From Haloarcula sebkhae (GTDB lineage: Archaea; Halobacteriota; Halobacteria; Halobacteriales; Haloarculaceae): 64,000 nucleotides of DNA. Shown piece after piece: positions 1 to 8,539 of the stretch. The position numbers and the translations under genes were made by a program. Position 1 is the stretch's first letter. Every line of letters starts with the position of its first letter. Under the pieces are notes generated by a model, which ran no database searches, was not told where the DNA came from, and was given only the letters and a program-made list of their open reading frames with translations. Location: the NCBI RefSeq assembly GCF_014647415.1, contig NZ_BMPD01000002.1, positions 586,324-650,323 of the forward strand, read 5' to 3'.

Positions 1-2
1 CT

Positions 3-137
3 CGGTTCGAGTATGCGGTCGACGATGCGGACAATCCGACGGAGCTCACTGTCTTCAGCGATCAGGACGACGAGCTCCCGACCCACTGGATTTCGGTCGA
101 CATCGAGCACGCCGTCGCGCTCGACGAGATGCGGTGA
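3..137 (+). CDS. C-terminal end of a small haloarchaeal protein (DUF7511-like)
   Basis: The left edge cuts this gene; only the last 44 codons and the TGA stop are present. The readable protein is acidic, with an FEYAV start to the visible part, a TELTVF strand and a THWISV motif, ending in LDEMR. From memory this pattern matches the small haloarchaeal DUF7511 family, whose function is unknown. The frame stays open from the window edge to the stop. Followed by about 135 bases without a gene, then a tRNA on the other strand. Confidence 0.6.
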   Translation, partial: RFEYAVDDADNPTELTVFSDQDDELPTHWISVDIEHAVALDEMR

Positions 138-274
138 GCGAGGAGTGCGCTCGCTGAGGTCCCGTCTGTCGATTTCTTGAACAGGGACTGGACAGCGAAC
201 GCTCTAGAAGCGTTGTGTCCGAAGTAAGTTTGCGTGGGTGCAGTCCCAAGGGAATGCACCTGCACTCTGAGAGT

Positions 275-358
<84 letters not shown>

Positions 359-489
359 GCGCTCTGTCTGAGTGCATTCAACTGTTTCCGGTGGGTAAAT
401 AAAAGCGCTTTCGTTTGGACCCGCCCCGGGAGGGTGTGACACTCGGTCGAACCGGACGTTTGAAATATCACGAAACCGCTACGGGGGGC

Positions 490-993
490 ATGGCCAAATA
501 CTCGACCGGCAGTGGTGGCGATAGCGCCGGCGGGAGCTGTGAGCTCTGCGGTAGCGACGGCGGCGACCTCCAGACCGCGAACGTCGCTGGTGCGACCCTC
601 CAAGTGTGTGACAGCTGTGCGCGTGACCACGGGGAAAACGAGCGAACGACAGGGAGTGACAGCTCGCGCGACGAACAGAACCGGAAACGCAAAGCCGCAC
701 AGAACGCGGCGAAGCTGCAGGACGCACAGCGAGCCGATACGTCCCACTGGGAGGACGGCGCGGATTACGACGACGACCAGCTCCCGTATCTGGTCAGCAA
801 GTACGGCGAGCGCGTGACGGAGGCGCGTCAGGACGAGGGACTGCAGACGAGTGAACTGGCTGAGGAACTCGACCTTGACGAAGCGGATATCCTCGCTGTC
901 GAGCAGGGGCGCGCGACGCAGGCGAACGTCGGCGGGTCGACGATCAAGGCGCTGGAACAGTACCTCGACATCGACCTGGTCGAGTCCAACTGA
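490..993 (+). CDS. MBF1-like multiprotein bridging factor (zinc ribbon plus HTH)
   Basis: A 167-residue protein with an N-terminal zinc ribbon (Cys17, Cys20, Cys40, Cys43), a charged linker, and a Cro/C1-type helix-turn-helix at about residues 100-155 (EARQDEGLQTSELAEELDL). This is the layout of archaeal MBF1, a basal transcription or ribosome-associated factor. The ATG at 490 was preferred to an in-frame upstream start because conserved sequence begins there and a TATA-like TTTGAAATAT lies about 30 bases upstream, implying a leaderless message. Confidence in family is high; the exact role of archaeal MBF1 is less certain. Confidence 0.9.
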   Translation: MAKYSTGSGGDSAGGSCELCGSDGGDLQTANVAGATLQVCDSCARDHGENERTTGSDSSRDEQNRKRKAAQNAAKLQDAQRADTSHWEDGADYDDDQLPYLVSKYGERVTEARQDEGLQTSELAEELDLDEADILAVEQGRATQANVGGSTIKALEQYLDIDLVESN

Positions 994-1031
994 CCCCCTG
1001 ATATTTTGCCGACTCCGGTGTAACGGCCGGT

Positions 1032-2159
1032 ATGGACCTCTCCGCTGAGCAGCAAGCCATCCGCGACACCGTACGAGAGTTCGCCGTCGAGGACATCCGT
1101 CCGAAAGCCGCCGATGCCGACCGCGAGCAGTCTTTTCCCGAGGAGTGCTGGGACGGGCTCGCGGATATCGACATCACCGGGCTAACGACGCCGGCCGAAT
1201 ACGGCGGTTTCGACGCCGACAAACCGACGTACGCGCTGGTCAACGAGGAACTCGCGTACGGGTCGCTCGCGGTCGCGACGGCGCTGTCTGTCCACTGCCT
1301 CGCGACCTCGTGTATCGCACAGTTCGGTTCCGAGGCAGTGCAGGACGACTGGCTCCCCGACATGGCCGACGGCCGCCCGGTCGGTGCGTTCGCGCTCTCG
1401 GAGCCACAGGCCGGGTCGAACCCGCGGGAGATGTCGACCACCGCTCGGCGGGATGGTGACGAGTACGTCATCGACGGCGAGAAGCAGTGGATAACCAACG
1501 GCAAACGGTCGGGCGTCGTCATCGTCTTCGCGAAGGCCGACCCCGACGATCCGGATTCGATAACGCAGTTCTTAGTGCCGAAAGACGCCGAGGGGCTCAC
1601 TGTCGGCGAGAAAGAGGACAAACTCGGGCTCCGCGCGAGCGACACGACGCCGCTCCAGTTCGACGGCGTCCGCGTTCCCGAACGTTACCAACTGACCGAG
1701 GAGGGCAAAGGGATGGCCGCAGCTCTGTCGATTCTGACTACCGGGCGGGTCGCAATCGCCGCGCAGGCGGTCGGCCTCGCTCAGTCCGCTCTCGACGAGG
1801 CCCTCGACTACGCCAAGGAACGCGAGCAGTTCGACCAGCCGATCAGTGAGTTCCAGACGATTCAGCACAAACTCGCGGACATGGCGACGAACGTGCAGGC
1901 GGCGCGGCTGTTGACGTGGAACGCCGCACAGCAACTGGAACGCGGCGAGCGGGCGAGAGCGGCGGCGAGCATGGCGAAGTACTTCGCGAGCGAGACGGCG
2001 GTCGACGTGGCTAACGAGGCGATTCAGATCCATGGCGGCTACGGCTACACGACTGACTACCCTGTCGAGCGCTTCTACCGCGATGCGAAGGTGACGACCA
2101 TCTACGAGGGAACCAGCGAAATCCAGCAGAACATCATCGCACAGGACTTGCTGGAGTGA
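1032..2159 (+). CDS. acyl-CoA dehydrogenase
   Basis: A 375-residue FAD-dependent dehydrogenase of the acyl-CoA dehydrogenase family, full length. It shows the N-terminal helical domain, the middle beta domain with [11 protein letters not shown] and KQWITNG (FAD contacts), and the C-terminal domain with [22 protein letters not shown] and YEGTSEIQ. The Glu of YEGTSE is the expected catalytic base of short- and medium-chain enzymes. It would oxidise an acyl-CoA to the enoyl-CoA in fatty or branched-chain acid breakdown. The substrate cannot be told from sequence. It starts 38 bases after the MBF1-like gene. Confidence 0.93.
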   Translation: MDLSAEQQAIRDTVREFAVEDIRPKAADADREQSFPEECWDGLADIDITGLTTPAEYGGFDADKPTYALVNEELAYGSLAVATALSVHCLATSCIAQFGSEAVQDDWLPDMADGRPVGAFALSEPQAGSNPREMSTTARRDGDEYVIDGEKQWITNGKRSGVVIVFAKADPDDPDSITQFLVPKDAEGLTVGEKEDKLGLRASDTTPLQFDGVRVPERYQLTEEGKGMAAALSILTTGRVAIAAQAVGLAQSALDEALDYAKEREQFDQPISEFQTIQHKLADMATNVQAARLLTWNAAQQLERGERARAAASMAKYFASETAVDVANEAIQIHGGYGYTTDYPVERFYRDAKVTTIYEGTSEIQQNIIAQDLLE

Positions 2160-2207
2160 GGCCGAGGGGGCGAAGCGGTTTTGCGGGCGTCGGCCCTACC
2201 ACTGGGT

Positions 2208-2750
2208 GTGACACACGACGCCGTCATCTACGACCTCGACGGGACACTCGTCAGGCTGGCCGTCGATTGGGAGACGGTGACCAGCGACGTCGCGACAGTC
2301 CTGCGGGAACGAGACGTCGAGCCCGAAGGCCGCGACCTCTGGGAGATGCTGACGCTGTCGTCGGAGACCGGCCACCGAGATGCTGTCGAAGCGGCGATCA
2401 CCGACCATGAGCGGACCGGTGCGTACGAATCGGAGCGACTGGCGCTCGCAGACGGCCTCCCACACAGCGTCCCCGTCGGCGTGTGCTCGCTCAACGCTGA
2501 GGAGGCGTGTCGGGCGGCGCTGGCTGTTCATGACCTCGACAGTTACGTCGGTCCGGTTGTTGGCCGTGACACTGTCGAGTCGCCGAAACCAGACCCGAAG
2601 GGACTACTGGCGATTGCCGAAGAAATCGGGGTCGATCCCGAAGCAGCGGTGTTCGTCGGTGATTCGAAAAGCGACGCGACAGCCGCCCAGCGGGCCGGGA
2701 TGGCGTTCGAGTGGGCGAGCGAGTTCGATCAGGCCCGGTACCGCGCGTAG
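2208..2750 (+). CDS. HAD-superfamily hydrolase (phosphoglycolate-phosphatase-like)
   Basis: A 180-residue protein with the HAD motif I DLDGTL near the N terminus (Asp9 as nucleophile, Asp11 as acid/base), a Lys in VESPKPDP and motif IV VFVGDSKSDATAAQRAGM, so it is probably a small phosphatase acting on a phosphorylated metabolite. I chose the GTG at 2208, giving MTHDAVIYDLDGT; a TTG start at 2181 would add nine residues without family support. It follows the acyl-CoA dehydrogenase by 48 bases and its last 22 bases overlap the end of the convergent membrane-protein gene. Confidence 0.85.
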   Translation: MTHDAVIYDLDGTLVRLAVDWETVTSDVATVLRERDVEPEGRDLWEMLTLSSETGHRDAVEAAITDHERTGAYESERLALADGLPHSVPVGVCSLNAEEACRAALAVHDLDSYVGPVVGRDTVESPKPDPKGLLAIAEEIGVDPEAAVFVGDSKSDATAAQRAGMAFEWASEFDQARYRA

Positions 2751-2956
2751 AGGTAGACGCAGACGGCCGTCAGGAACCAGATGAGCGCCCCGACGCGGAC
2801 CGCGAACATCGCCCGCGCGGTCCACGTCTGGAGCGTGACCGCAGTCGACGCGAGGACGACGAGCGGGGAGCCGACGAGAATCGTCGTCACGAACGTGACC
2901 TGCATCACCCACCCGAAATCCACGCCGTCCGGGTCCGTTTTCTCGACTGTTGGCAC
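2729..2956 (-). CDS. small two-helix membrane protein (DUF5822-like)
   Basis: A 75-residue protein starting at GTG (2956), with an N-terminal KTDPDGVDFGWVMQ segment followed by two transmembrane helices (about residues 20-38 and 53-70) and a short basic tail. From memory the DPDGVDxGWVMQVTF signature matches the haloarchaeal DUF5822 family of unknown function. The open frame extends far upstream over panB but similarity to the small family ends here, so the short form is preferred. It converges with the HAD gene, overlapping it by 22 bases. Confidence 0.7.
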   Translation of the reverse strand: MPTVEKTDPDGVDFGWVMQVTFVTTILVGSPLVVLASTAVTLQTWTARAMFAVRVGALIWFLTAVCVYLYARYRA

Positions 2957-3053
2957 GTCCAATGGTACAGTCAGGTACGGCAAGCACCTTGCGGTTTCCT
3001 GAGCGAATCGCACAACCCGAACAGGTAAGGCGCAGGCGCGCCCCCGCTCGGAT

Positions 3054-3863
3054 ATGCCAACTGTCCGGGATCTGCAGGCGATGGCTGGTGAGGAGCCGAT
3101 CACGATGCTGACCGCGTACGACGCCGTCACTGCGAGCATCGTCGACGACACCGGCGTGGACGTCATTCTCGTCGGCGACAGTATGGGGAACGCCGTCCTC
3201 GGCCACGACGACACGCTCCCGGTCACGCTTGACGAGATGGCGTCCCGGGTCGGCGCGGTCGCACGCGGCGCAGACGACGCGCTGGTCGTCGCTGATATGC
3301 CGTTTCTTTCCTTCGGCGCGGACGAAAGCGAGAGCATCCAGAACTGCGGGCGAATGCTGAAAGAGGAGGGCGCAAACGCAGTGAAGCTTGAATCTGGGCC
3401 GCACACGGTCGAGCTGACCGAACGGCTGACGGACCTCGGAATTCCGACGATGGCCCACCTCGGGCTTACACCGCAGAGCGTGAACCAGACTGGCTACACG
3501 AGACAGGCGACAGGCCGCGAGGAAGCCGAGGAGATCGTCGACCTCGCGCGAGAACACGAGGACGCCGGCGCGTTCGCGCTGGTGCTCGAACACATCCCGG
3601 CGAACCTCGCCGCTCAGGTCACGGAAGCCGTCGATATCCCGACAATCGGTATCGGGGCCGGCGGCGACTGCGACGGCCAAGTGCTCGTGTTCACCGACGT
3701 GGTCGGCCTCTCCGAGTCCAGCCCACCGTTCGCCGAGCAGTTCGGTGACGTTCGCGGTGAGGTAGCCGACGCTGTCGACGAGTACATCGACGCTGTCGAG
3801 TCCGGTGAGTTCCCGGGCGAGTCACACAGCCACACCGAGGAGGAACTCGACGACCTGTACTGA
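3054..3863 (+). CDS. panB: 3-methyl-2-oxobutanoate hydroxymethyltransferase
   Basis: A 269-residue ketopantoate hydroxymethyltransferase. It transfers a hydroxymethyl group from methylene-tetrahydropterin (or folate) to 2-oxoisovalerate to make ketopantoate, the first committed step towards pantothenate and CoA. Visible family motifs are MLTAYD, ILVGDSMGN (metal-binding Asp), VVADMPFLSF, AVKLESG, MAHLGLTPQS and IPTIGIGAGGDCDGQVLV. The archaeal enzyme has the usual length plus a short acidic His-rich tail. It stands alone between the HAD/DUF pair and the oxidase genes. Confidence 0.95.
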   Translation: MPTVRDLQAMAGEEPITMLTAYDAVTASIVDDTGVDVILVGDSMGNAVLGHDDTLPVTLDEMASRVGAVARGADDALVVADMPFLSFGADESESIQNCGRMLKEEGANAVKLESGPHTVELTERLTDLGIPTMAHLGLTPQSVNQTGYTRQATGREEAEEIVDLAREHEDAGAFALVLEHIPANLAAQVTEAVDIPTIGIGAGGDCDGQVLVFTDVVGLSESSPPFAEQFGDVRGEVADAVDEYIDAVESGEFPGESHSHTEEELDDLY

Positions 3864-3885
3864 GCGGTCACATCGGTATGCCGAC

Positions 3886-4614
3886 CTACCCAGCTGCAGT
3901 CGTCTGATTTTCCATCCAGGCATCGTAGGCGGACTGGTTCTTGACGACGACGGTGGCGTCCATCTTGCTATGCCCAGCCCCGCACATCTCGGCGCAGTAC
4001 AGCCGGTACTCGCCGGGTTCTGTCGCGTGCGTTCGGGCCGTCATCGTCCGGCCGGGGAAGATGTCCTGTTTGACGCCCAGTTGCGGAATGTAGATAGCGT
4101 GAATCACGTCTGTCGTCTGCAGTCTGAACGTGACGTTCTGGTCGGCTGGAAGCACGAGTCGCTCCTCGGTCGTGACGTTCGCATCGGCGTAGGAGAACTC
4201 CCACCCCCACTGGTAGGCGAGGACGTCTATCTCCGTATCCTCCGCGAAGGCGTCGCCACCATCGGTGGATGCCTCGGCTGCTGCGGGCGTGATATAGGGG
4301 TTTGCCATCACTACGAACGCCGACACGCCGACGAAGACGAGTATCGCGCCCGTCGCGGCTGTCCAGGTCACCTCTAGCGCCGGGTCGTCAACCGTCGGCT
4401 TCGGGTCGTCGTTGTTCCGGAACCGGTAGATCACGTACACGAGCGTGAGTTCCACGAACAACGTCAGTGGTAGGGCGACGTACAGGAGTTGCGCGTTGAG
4501 TTCGTCGATAGCTGCCCTGTTGACCGACTGCGCTGTGGCCGGAGCAGCAAGTAGCGAGAGTCCGACCACGACAAAGCTCGCCCGAATCACGCGCCGTCGG
4601 AGACGCATTGTCAC
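3886..4614 (-). CDS. coxB: cytochrome c oxidase subunit II (CuA subunit)
   Basis: A 242-residue heme-copper oxidase subunit II that accepts electrons at the binuclear CuA centre. It has a signal-peptide-like N terminus ending near ATAQS, two membrane helices (about residues 41-63 and 83-104) and a C-terminal cupredoxin domain. All CuA ligands are present: His172, Cys207, Glu209, Cys211, His215 and Met218 in CAEMCGAGHSKM. The start is GTG at 4614 or the ATG two codons later. The gene is transcribed away from coxA with 171 bases between them, so the two share a divergent promoter region. Confidence 0.94.
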   Translation of the reverse strand: MTMRLRRRVIRASFVVVGLSLLAAPATAQSVNRAAIDELNAQLLYVALPLTLFVELTLVYVIYRFRNNDDPKPTVDDPALEVTWTAATGAILVFVGVSAFVVMANPYITPAAAEASTDGGDAFAEDTEIDVLAYQWGWEFSYADANVTTEERLVLPADQNVTFRLQTTDVIHAIYIPQLGVKQDIFPGRTMTARTHATEPGEYRLYCAEMCGAGHSKMDATVVVKNQSAYDAWMENQTTAAG

Positions 4615-4785
4615 ACTGTACCAACCAGTATGTCAAATAGCTTGCCCAAGGCCGATACAGGCGAGCGGTGACAGCTACCGGGTTCGAGCCTCCTGCGTAG
4701 TTTTATGAGCGTGGGCGTGTCAGGGATTGGTAACGTGTAGCATGACGACACGAGCAATCGTTCCGGGCCGGCACGTTACACACAG

Positions 4786-7068
4786 ATGCTAAACAGGGCT
4801 ATCGTCGAAGGGAACGCGCTGACTGTACTGGCGCTGTCAGTGCTTTGCCTGTGGCTCCGGGAGCGGCGGACGGCGCGACCGGAGAGCGACGGTGGGTACA
4901 CGACCCGAGAGGAGATCGAATTCGAAATCGGTCGAATCCAGTCCGAAGTGTACCGCTGGCTGACGACGACGGACCATCGGGACATCGGCCTGCTCTACAT
5001 CGCTTTCGGCACCGCCGCCGGCCTGTGGGGCGGCACCGACGCGATGATGCTCCGGACGGAACTGCTGACGCCGCCGGCGGACATCTGGACGCCGGAGACG
5101 TACAATGCGCTGTTTACCACGCACGGTCTGACGATGTTGATATTCTTTGTCCTGCCCGTCTTTTTCGGCATCGGGAACTACGTCCTGCCGCTGCTCATCG
5201 GGGCCGACGACATGGCCTTCCCGCGGGTCAACGCCATCGGGTTCTGGCTCCTGCCCCCAGCGCTGATTATGGTCCGGATGGGACTGCTGATTCAGGTGCT
5301 CGGCCAGGTGCTGAATCTGGTGCTCCCGGCGGACGCTATCCGGTTTTTCCTCACGATGCGCGAGGTGAGCGTCGGCTGGACGCTGTATGCGCCACTGTCT
5401 GTGCAACAGCCCAATCCACAGATAGACCTGCTGTTGCTCGGCCTGCATTTGAGCGGCATCGCCACCACGGTCGGGGCCATCAACTTCATCACCACAATCG
5501 TCTACGAGCGCGGCGAGGGTGTCAGCTGGGCGAACCTCGACATCTTCTCGTGGAACATGCTCGTCACGAGCGGGATTGCGCTGTTCGCCTTTCCGCTGCT
5601 TGGAAGCGCGCTCGTGATGCTCCTGCTAGATCGGAACCTCGGGACGACGTTCTTCGCCACGGAGGGCGGCGGTGCCATCCTCTGGCAACACCTGTTCTGG
5701 TTCTGGGGCCACCCGGAAGTGTACATCCTCTTTCTCCCAGCGACAGGGCTGATGAGCCTTATTCTACCGAAGTTCGTCGGGCGCAAACTCTTCGGCTATC
5801 AGTTCATCGTCTACTCGACGCTAGGGCTTGGCGTCCTCTCTTTCGGCGTCTGGGCGCATCATATGTTCACGACGAGCGCGGACCCGCGAGTGAAGCTGTC
5901 GTTCATGGCCGTCTCCATCGCCATCGCCGTCCCGAGTGCGATCAAGGTGTTCAACTGGATCACGACGATGTGGGAGGGAGACATCCGCCTGACCGCGCCG
6001 TTCATTCTCTGTGCCGGCGGCATCGGGACGTTCATCATCGGCGGCGTCACCGGTGTGTTCCTCGCTGTCATCCCCGTCGATATCCTCTATCACGGGACGT
6101 ACTACGTCGTGGGTCACTTCCACCTCATCGTCGTCGGCATCATCCCGTTCCTGATGATCGCCGCGAGCTACTACTGGTACCCGCTCATCACTGGCCGGTG
6201 GTACGACACGCGGATGGCGAGGTTTCAGGCGCTGCTGATAGTCTTTGGCTCGTTCGTGACGTTCATGACGTTGCTGGTCATCGGTGGGCTGGGGCTCCCG
6301 CGCCGGCAAGCGATCTACCCGCCCGAGTACCAGTTCGCCCAGCAGATCGCGACCGTTGGCGGCTACGTCATCGGCTTGAGTGCCCTGTTGTGGCTGTACA
6401 ACATGCTCGTCTCGTACTGGCGAGGGACGCCCGTGACGACGACCGACCCGTGGGGCCTGAAAACGACGAACCAGTTCACCCGCGAGTGGCAGTGGTTCGA
6501 ACAGCGTATGATGGACAAATACGACATGGAGCCGACTGAGCCCGAGACGACGCGGCGTTCCTACGCCCCTGAAGCCGAACCAACTGGGCTGGCCGGCGGC
6601 GTCGGCACCGTCGCCCAGACCGTCTCTCGGAACGCCTGGATGGCCGCAGTCGGCGGGTTCGTCGGAACAGTCCTGATGAGCGGCGGACTCCTCACGGCGA
6701 TACTCGTTGGCGTCCTCGACCCGATTTCGTTCGGTGAGATCGCCGAACTGGTCGGGCTGCCCGCGAGTCCGGCCATCGGCGCGGTCCTGTTCCTCGTCGG
6801 TGGGACCGTCACCTGGCCACTCCTGTTCTTGGCCTTCTCCGACTACCTTCCCGGTCGCCTCCTGTTCGAGACCGGGCTGGTGTTCGCGACACTGATATCC
6901 AGCGGGTTCGCCATCGCGTTCTACACCGGCCAGAGCGGGCTCGCGTTCGTCGGCTATCTCACCTTCGTGCTCGTCTCCCACTGGGCGTACGGCATCGGGC
7001 TGACCGTGACCTTCCAGTACCTCAAATCGGACGAGACGCTTCGCCGCCGCAGCGAAGGAGGAAGCTAA
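4786..7068 (+). CDS. coxA: cytochrome c oxidase subunit I
   Basis: A 760-residue catalytic subunit of a heme-copper oxygen reductase. The redox-centre ligands are visible: His113 in TTHG and His446 in GHFH for the low-spin heme, His309 plus cross-linked Tyr313 in GHPEVY, the HH pair at 358-359 for CuB, and His444 for the high-spin heme. The HPEVY tyrosine marks an A-type oxidase. It exceeds the usual ~550 residues because of a charged N-terminal extension and a C-terminal part (about 620-760) with further membrane helices, so extra helices have been appended. The next gene begins 3 bases after its stop. Confidence 0.94.
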   Translation: MLNRAIVEGNALTVLALSVLCLWLRERRTARPESDGGYTTREEIEFEIGRIQSEVYRWLTTTDHRDIGLLYIAFGTAAGLWGGTDAMMLRTELLTPPADIWTPETYNALFTTHGLTMLIFFVLPVFFGIGNYVLPLLIGADDMAFPRVNAIGFWLLPPALIMVRMGLLIQVLGQVLNLVLPADAIRFFLTMREVSVGWTLYAPLSVQQPNPQIDLLLLGLHLSGIATTVGAINFITTIVYERGEGVSWANLDIFSWNMLVTSGIALFAFPLLGSALVMLLLDRNLGTTFFATEGGGAILWQHLFWFWGHPEVYILFLPATGLMSLILPKFVGRKLFGYQFIVYSTLGLGVLSFGVWAHHMFTTSADPRVKLSFMAVSIAIAVPSAIKVFNWITTMWEGDIRLTAPFILCAGGIGTFIIGGVTGVFLAVIPVDILYHGTYYVVGHFHLIVVGIIPFLMIAASYYWYPLITGRWYDTRMARFQALLIVFGSFVTFMTLLVIGGLGLPRRQAIYPPEYQFAQQIATVGGYVIGLSALLWLYNMLVSYWRGTPVTTTDPWGLKTTNQFTREWQWFEQRMMDKYDMEPTEPETTRRSYAPEAEPTGLAGGVGTVAQTVSRNAWMAAVGGFVGTVLMSGGLLTAILVGVLDPISFGEIAELVGLPASPAIGAVLFLVGGTVTWPLLFLAFSDYLPGRLLFETGLVFATLISSGFAIAFYTGQSGLAFVGYLTFVLVSHWAYGIGLTVTFQYLKSDETLRRRSEGGS

Positions 7069-7071
7069 CGG

Positions 7072-7707
7072 ATGAGTTCCGGTGCTGACTCGTTCGTCTT
7101 CCAGTATCTCGCGCCCTTCGTCGGCGTCCTGCTCATTGCGGTCGGTATCGCCGGAGCCGTGCCCGGCGGCTATGCACTCATCGAGCCGGATCTTGAGAAC
7201 TGCGGGAACCCGACAATCGGCGTTGAAGGGCCGGAGCGGACAGCCGAGCGGTTCAGCGGAGGCGGACCGGGACCGCGGCTCCCTCAGTTGGCCTTCGAGG
7301 AACTCTCCTCGGCCGAACAAACGGCCTTTCTGACGGCCGTAGACGATCCGGTCGGTGAGGAGCAGGTCGTCGGCAGCGTGCCCAACGCCGATGCCTTCCG
7401 CCGCGGGGCCGTGGTTACCTACGAAGGCGAAGAGTACTACGTGACCATCGTCGCGGAGAACACCTGCTTTGCGGCCGCGCCGCTCCAGTTCCCGCTCGGG
7501 GTGTTCGCAATCGCGCTCGGGTTCCTCGGCGTGCTGGCCCCGCCACTGTACCGGCGGCTGGTGCGGCTGGACCAGCGGGCCGGCCGGTCGGAGGAGCGGT
7601 CCCACGTTCGGTGGTCGCTCAGAGCGCAGCACCGACGTACAGCACGACGACAAGGAACACCCACACGAGGTCGACGAAGTGCCAGTACAGCGACGTGGTC
7701 CGGATAG
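7072..7707 (+). CDS. unknown membrane protein in the oxidase cluster
   Basis: A 211-residue protein that I do not recognise with certainty. It has an N-terminal helix (about 10-33), an external domain with two cysteines (ENCGNP and AENTCF) and the segment LSSAEQTAFLTAVDDP, a second helix (about 140-160), then a basic tail. The domain recalls small haloarchaeal DUF7979-type proteins, though this is from memory. Spaced 3 bases from coxA, it is probably co-transcribed and may be an oxidase accessory. Its last 89 bases lie antisense to the end of coxC, and the Arg-rich tail encoded there looks unlike a conserved domain. Confidence 0.6.
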   Translation: MSSGADSFVFQYLAPFVGVLLIAVGIAGAVPGGYALIEPDLENCGNPTIGVEGPERTAERFSGGGPGPRLPQLAFEELSSAEQTAFLTAVDDPVGEEQVVGSVPNADAFRRGAVVTYEGEEYYVTIVAENTCFAAAPLQFPLGVFAIALGFLGVLAPPLYRRLVRLDQRAGRSEERSHVRWSLRAQHRRTARRQGTPTRGRRSASTATWSG

Positions 7708-8434
7708 CTGTGTCTCGCTCGGGCGTGTAATGGCCCCGGAGCGCGCGACCGAACGCGATAGCGAGCAGCAGGACGCCGAGCGCGACGTGCAGGCCGTGGA
7801 GGCCGGTCAGACCGTAGAACGCGCTCCCGAACGCGCCTGAACCAATACCGAACCCTTCGACAGCGACGAACTCGTAGTACTCGTACACCTGTCCCGCGAG
7901 GAAGACGACGCCGAGCGCGAGCGTCACACCGAGCAGACCGAGGAATCGCCGCCGGTTCCCGCCTTCGAGCGCCTCGTGCCCGTAGTGGAGCGTCACGCTG
8001 CTTGCGAGCAGCAGCGCCGTGTTGATGATCACCAGCGAGCCGAGCAACGGCGGGAGGTGAGTCGGCGGCCACGACCCGGCCCGGATGAAGGCATAGTAGA
8101 CGAAACCGGCGGAAAACGTCGCCACGTCGGACACGAGGAACAGAATCATCGTCGTGGCGTACAGGTCGGAATCGCCATCCCTGCGGTTCCGTAGGTAATC
8201 GGCGATGAACGCCTCGTTAGCCCACCCAGCGAGTCCGGTCAGCAGGCCAATCGCACCAGCACCGCCGAGGACAATCGGGACCACAGACGGAACCAGGTCG
8301 AGCCCGACAAATACCAGTCCAACTCCCAGATACAGCGACGCGGCGCCGATTGCAGCTATCAGGGGCCATCGACTTCGGTGTTCGTGGCCGTCTTCAGCGG
8401 CGTGTTCGGTTCTCGTCTCCGTCGAACCAGCCAT
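7619..8434 (-). CDS. coxC: cytochrome c oxidase subunit III
   Basis: A 271-residue subunit III of the heme-copper oxidase with about seven membrane helices. Recognisable parts are FLVSDVATFSAGFVYYAF, NTALLLASSVTLHYGHEAL, GQVYEYYEF, FYGLTGLHGLHVALGVLLL and the closing SLYWHFVDLVWVFLVVVLYV. The WHFVD motif near the C terminus and the GLHGLHV motif are characteristic. It is transcribed towards coxA and converges on the unknown gene, overlapping it by 89 bases. Subunits II and III are thus both on the minus strand, on either side of the plus-strand subunit I. Confidence 0.93.
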   Translation of the reverse strand: MAGSTETRTEHAAEDGHEHRSRWPLIAAIGAASLYLGVGLVFVGLDLVPSVVPIVLGGAGAIGLLTGLAGWANEAFIADYLRNRRDGDSDLYATTMILFLVSDVATFSAGFVYYAFIRAGSWPPTHLPPLLGSLVIINTALLLASSVTLHYGHEALEGGNRRRFLGLLGVTLALGVVFLAGQVYEYYEFVAVEGFGIGSGAFGSAFYGLTGLHGLHVALGVLLLAIAFGRALRGHYTPERDTAIRTTSLYWHFVDLVWVFLVVVLYVGAAL

Positions 8435-8507
8435 GTGAACGTGTAGCAGTGGGTCCGGTAAAACGATACCCCCGTCATCCGTACGACGGCTGCGGATCCC
8501 ACCCGAA

Positions 8508-8516
8508 TTTTTATTA
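8508..8516 (+). promoter_or_regulatory. TATA box of the biotin operon
   Basis: TTTTTATTA centred about 28 bases before the GTG start of bioB. That spacing puts the transcription start at or next to the start codon, so the message is probably leaderless. No clear operator is visible beside it. Confidence 0.6.
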
Positions 8517-8539
8517 CACCGTCAACCGACACCGAGAGT

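Noticed and set aside
5821..7653. A 610-codon open frame antisense to coxA
   Set aside because: It lies opposite a clear oxidase gene with all metal ligands. Long antisense frames are common in GC-rich haloarchaeal DNA; it has no recognisable domain.
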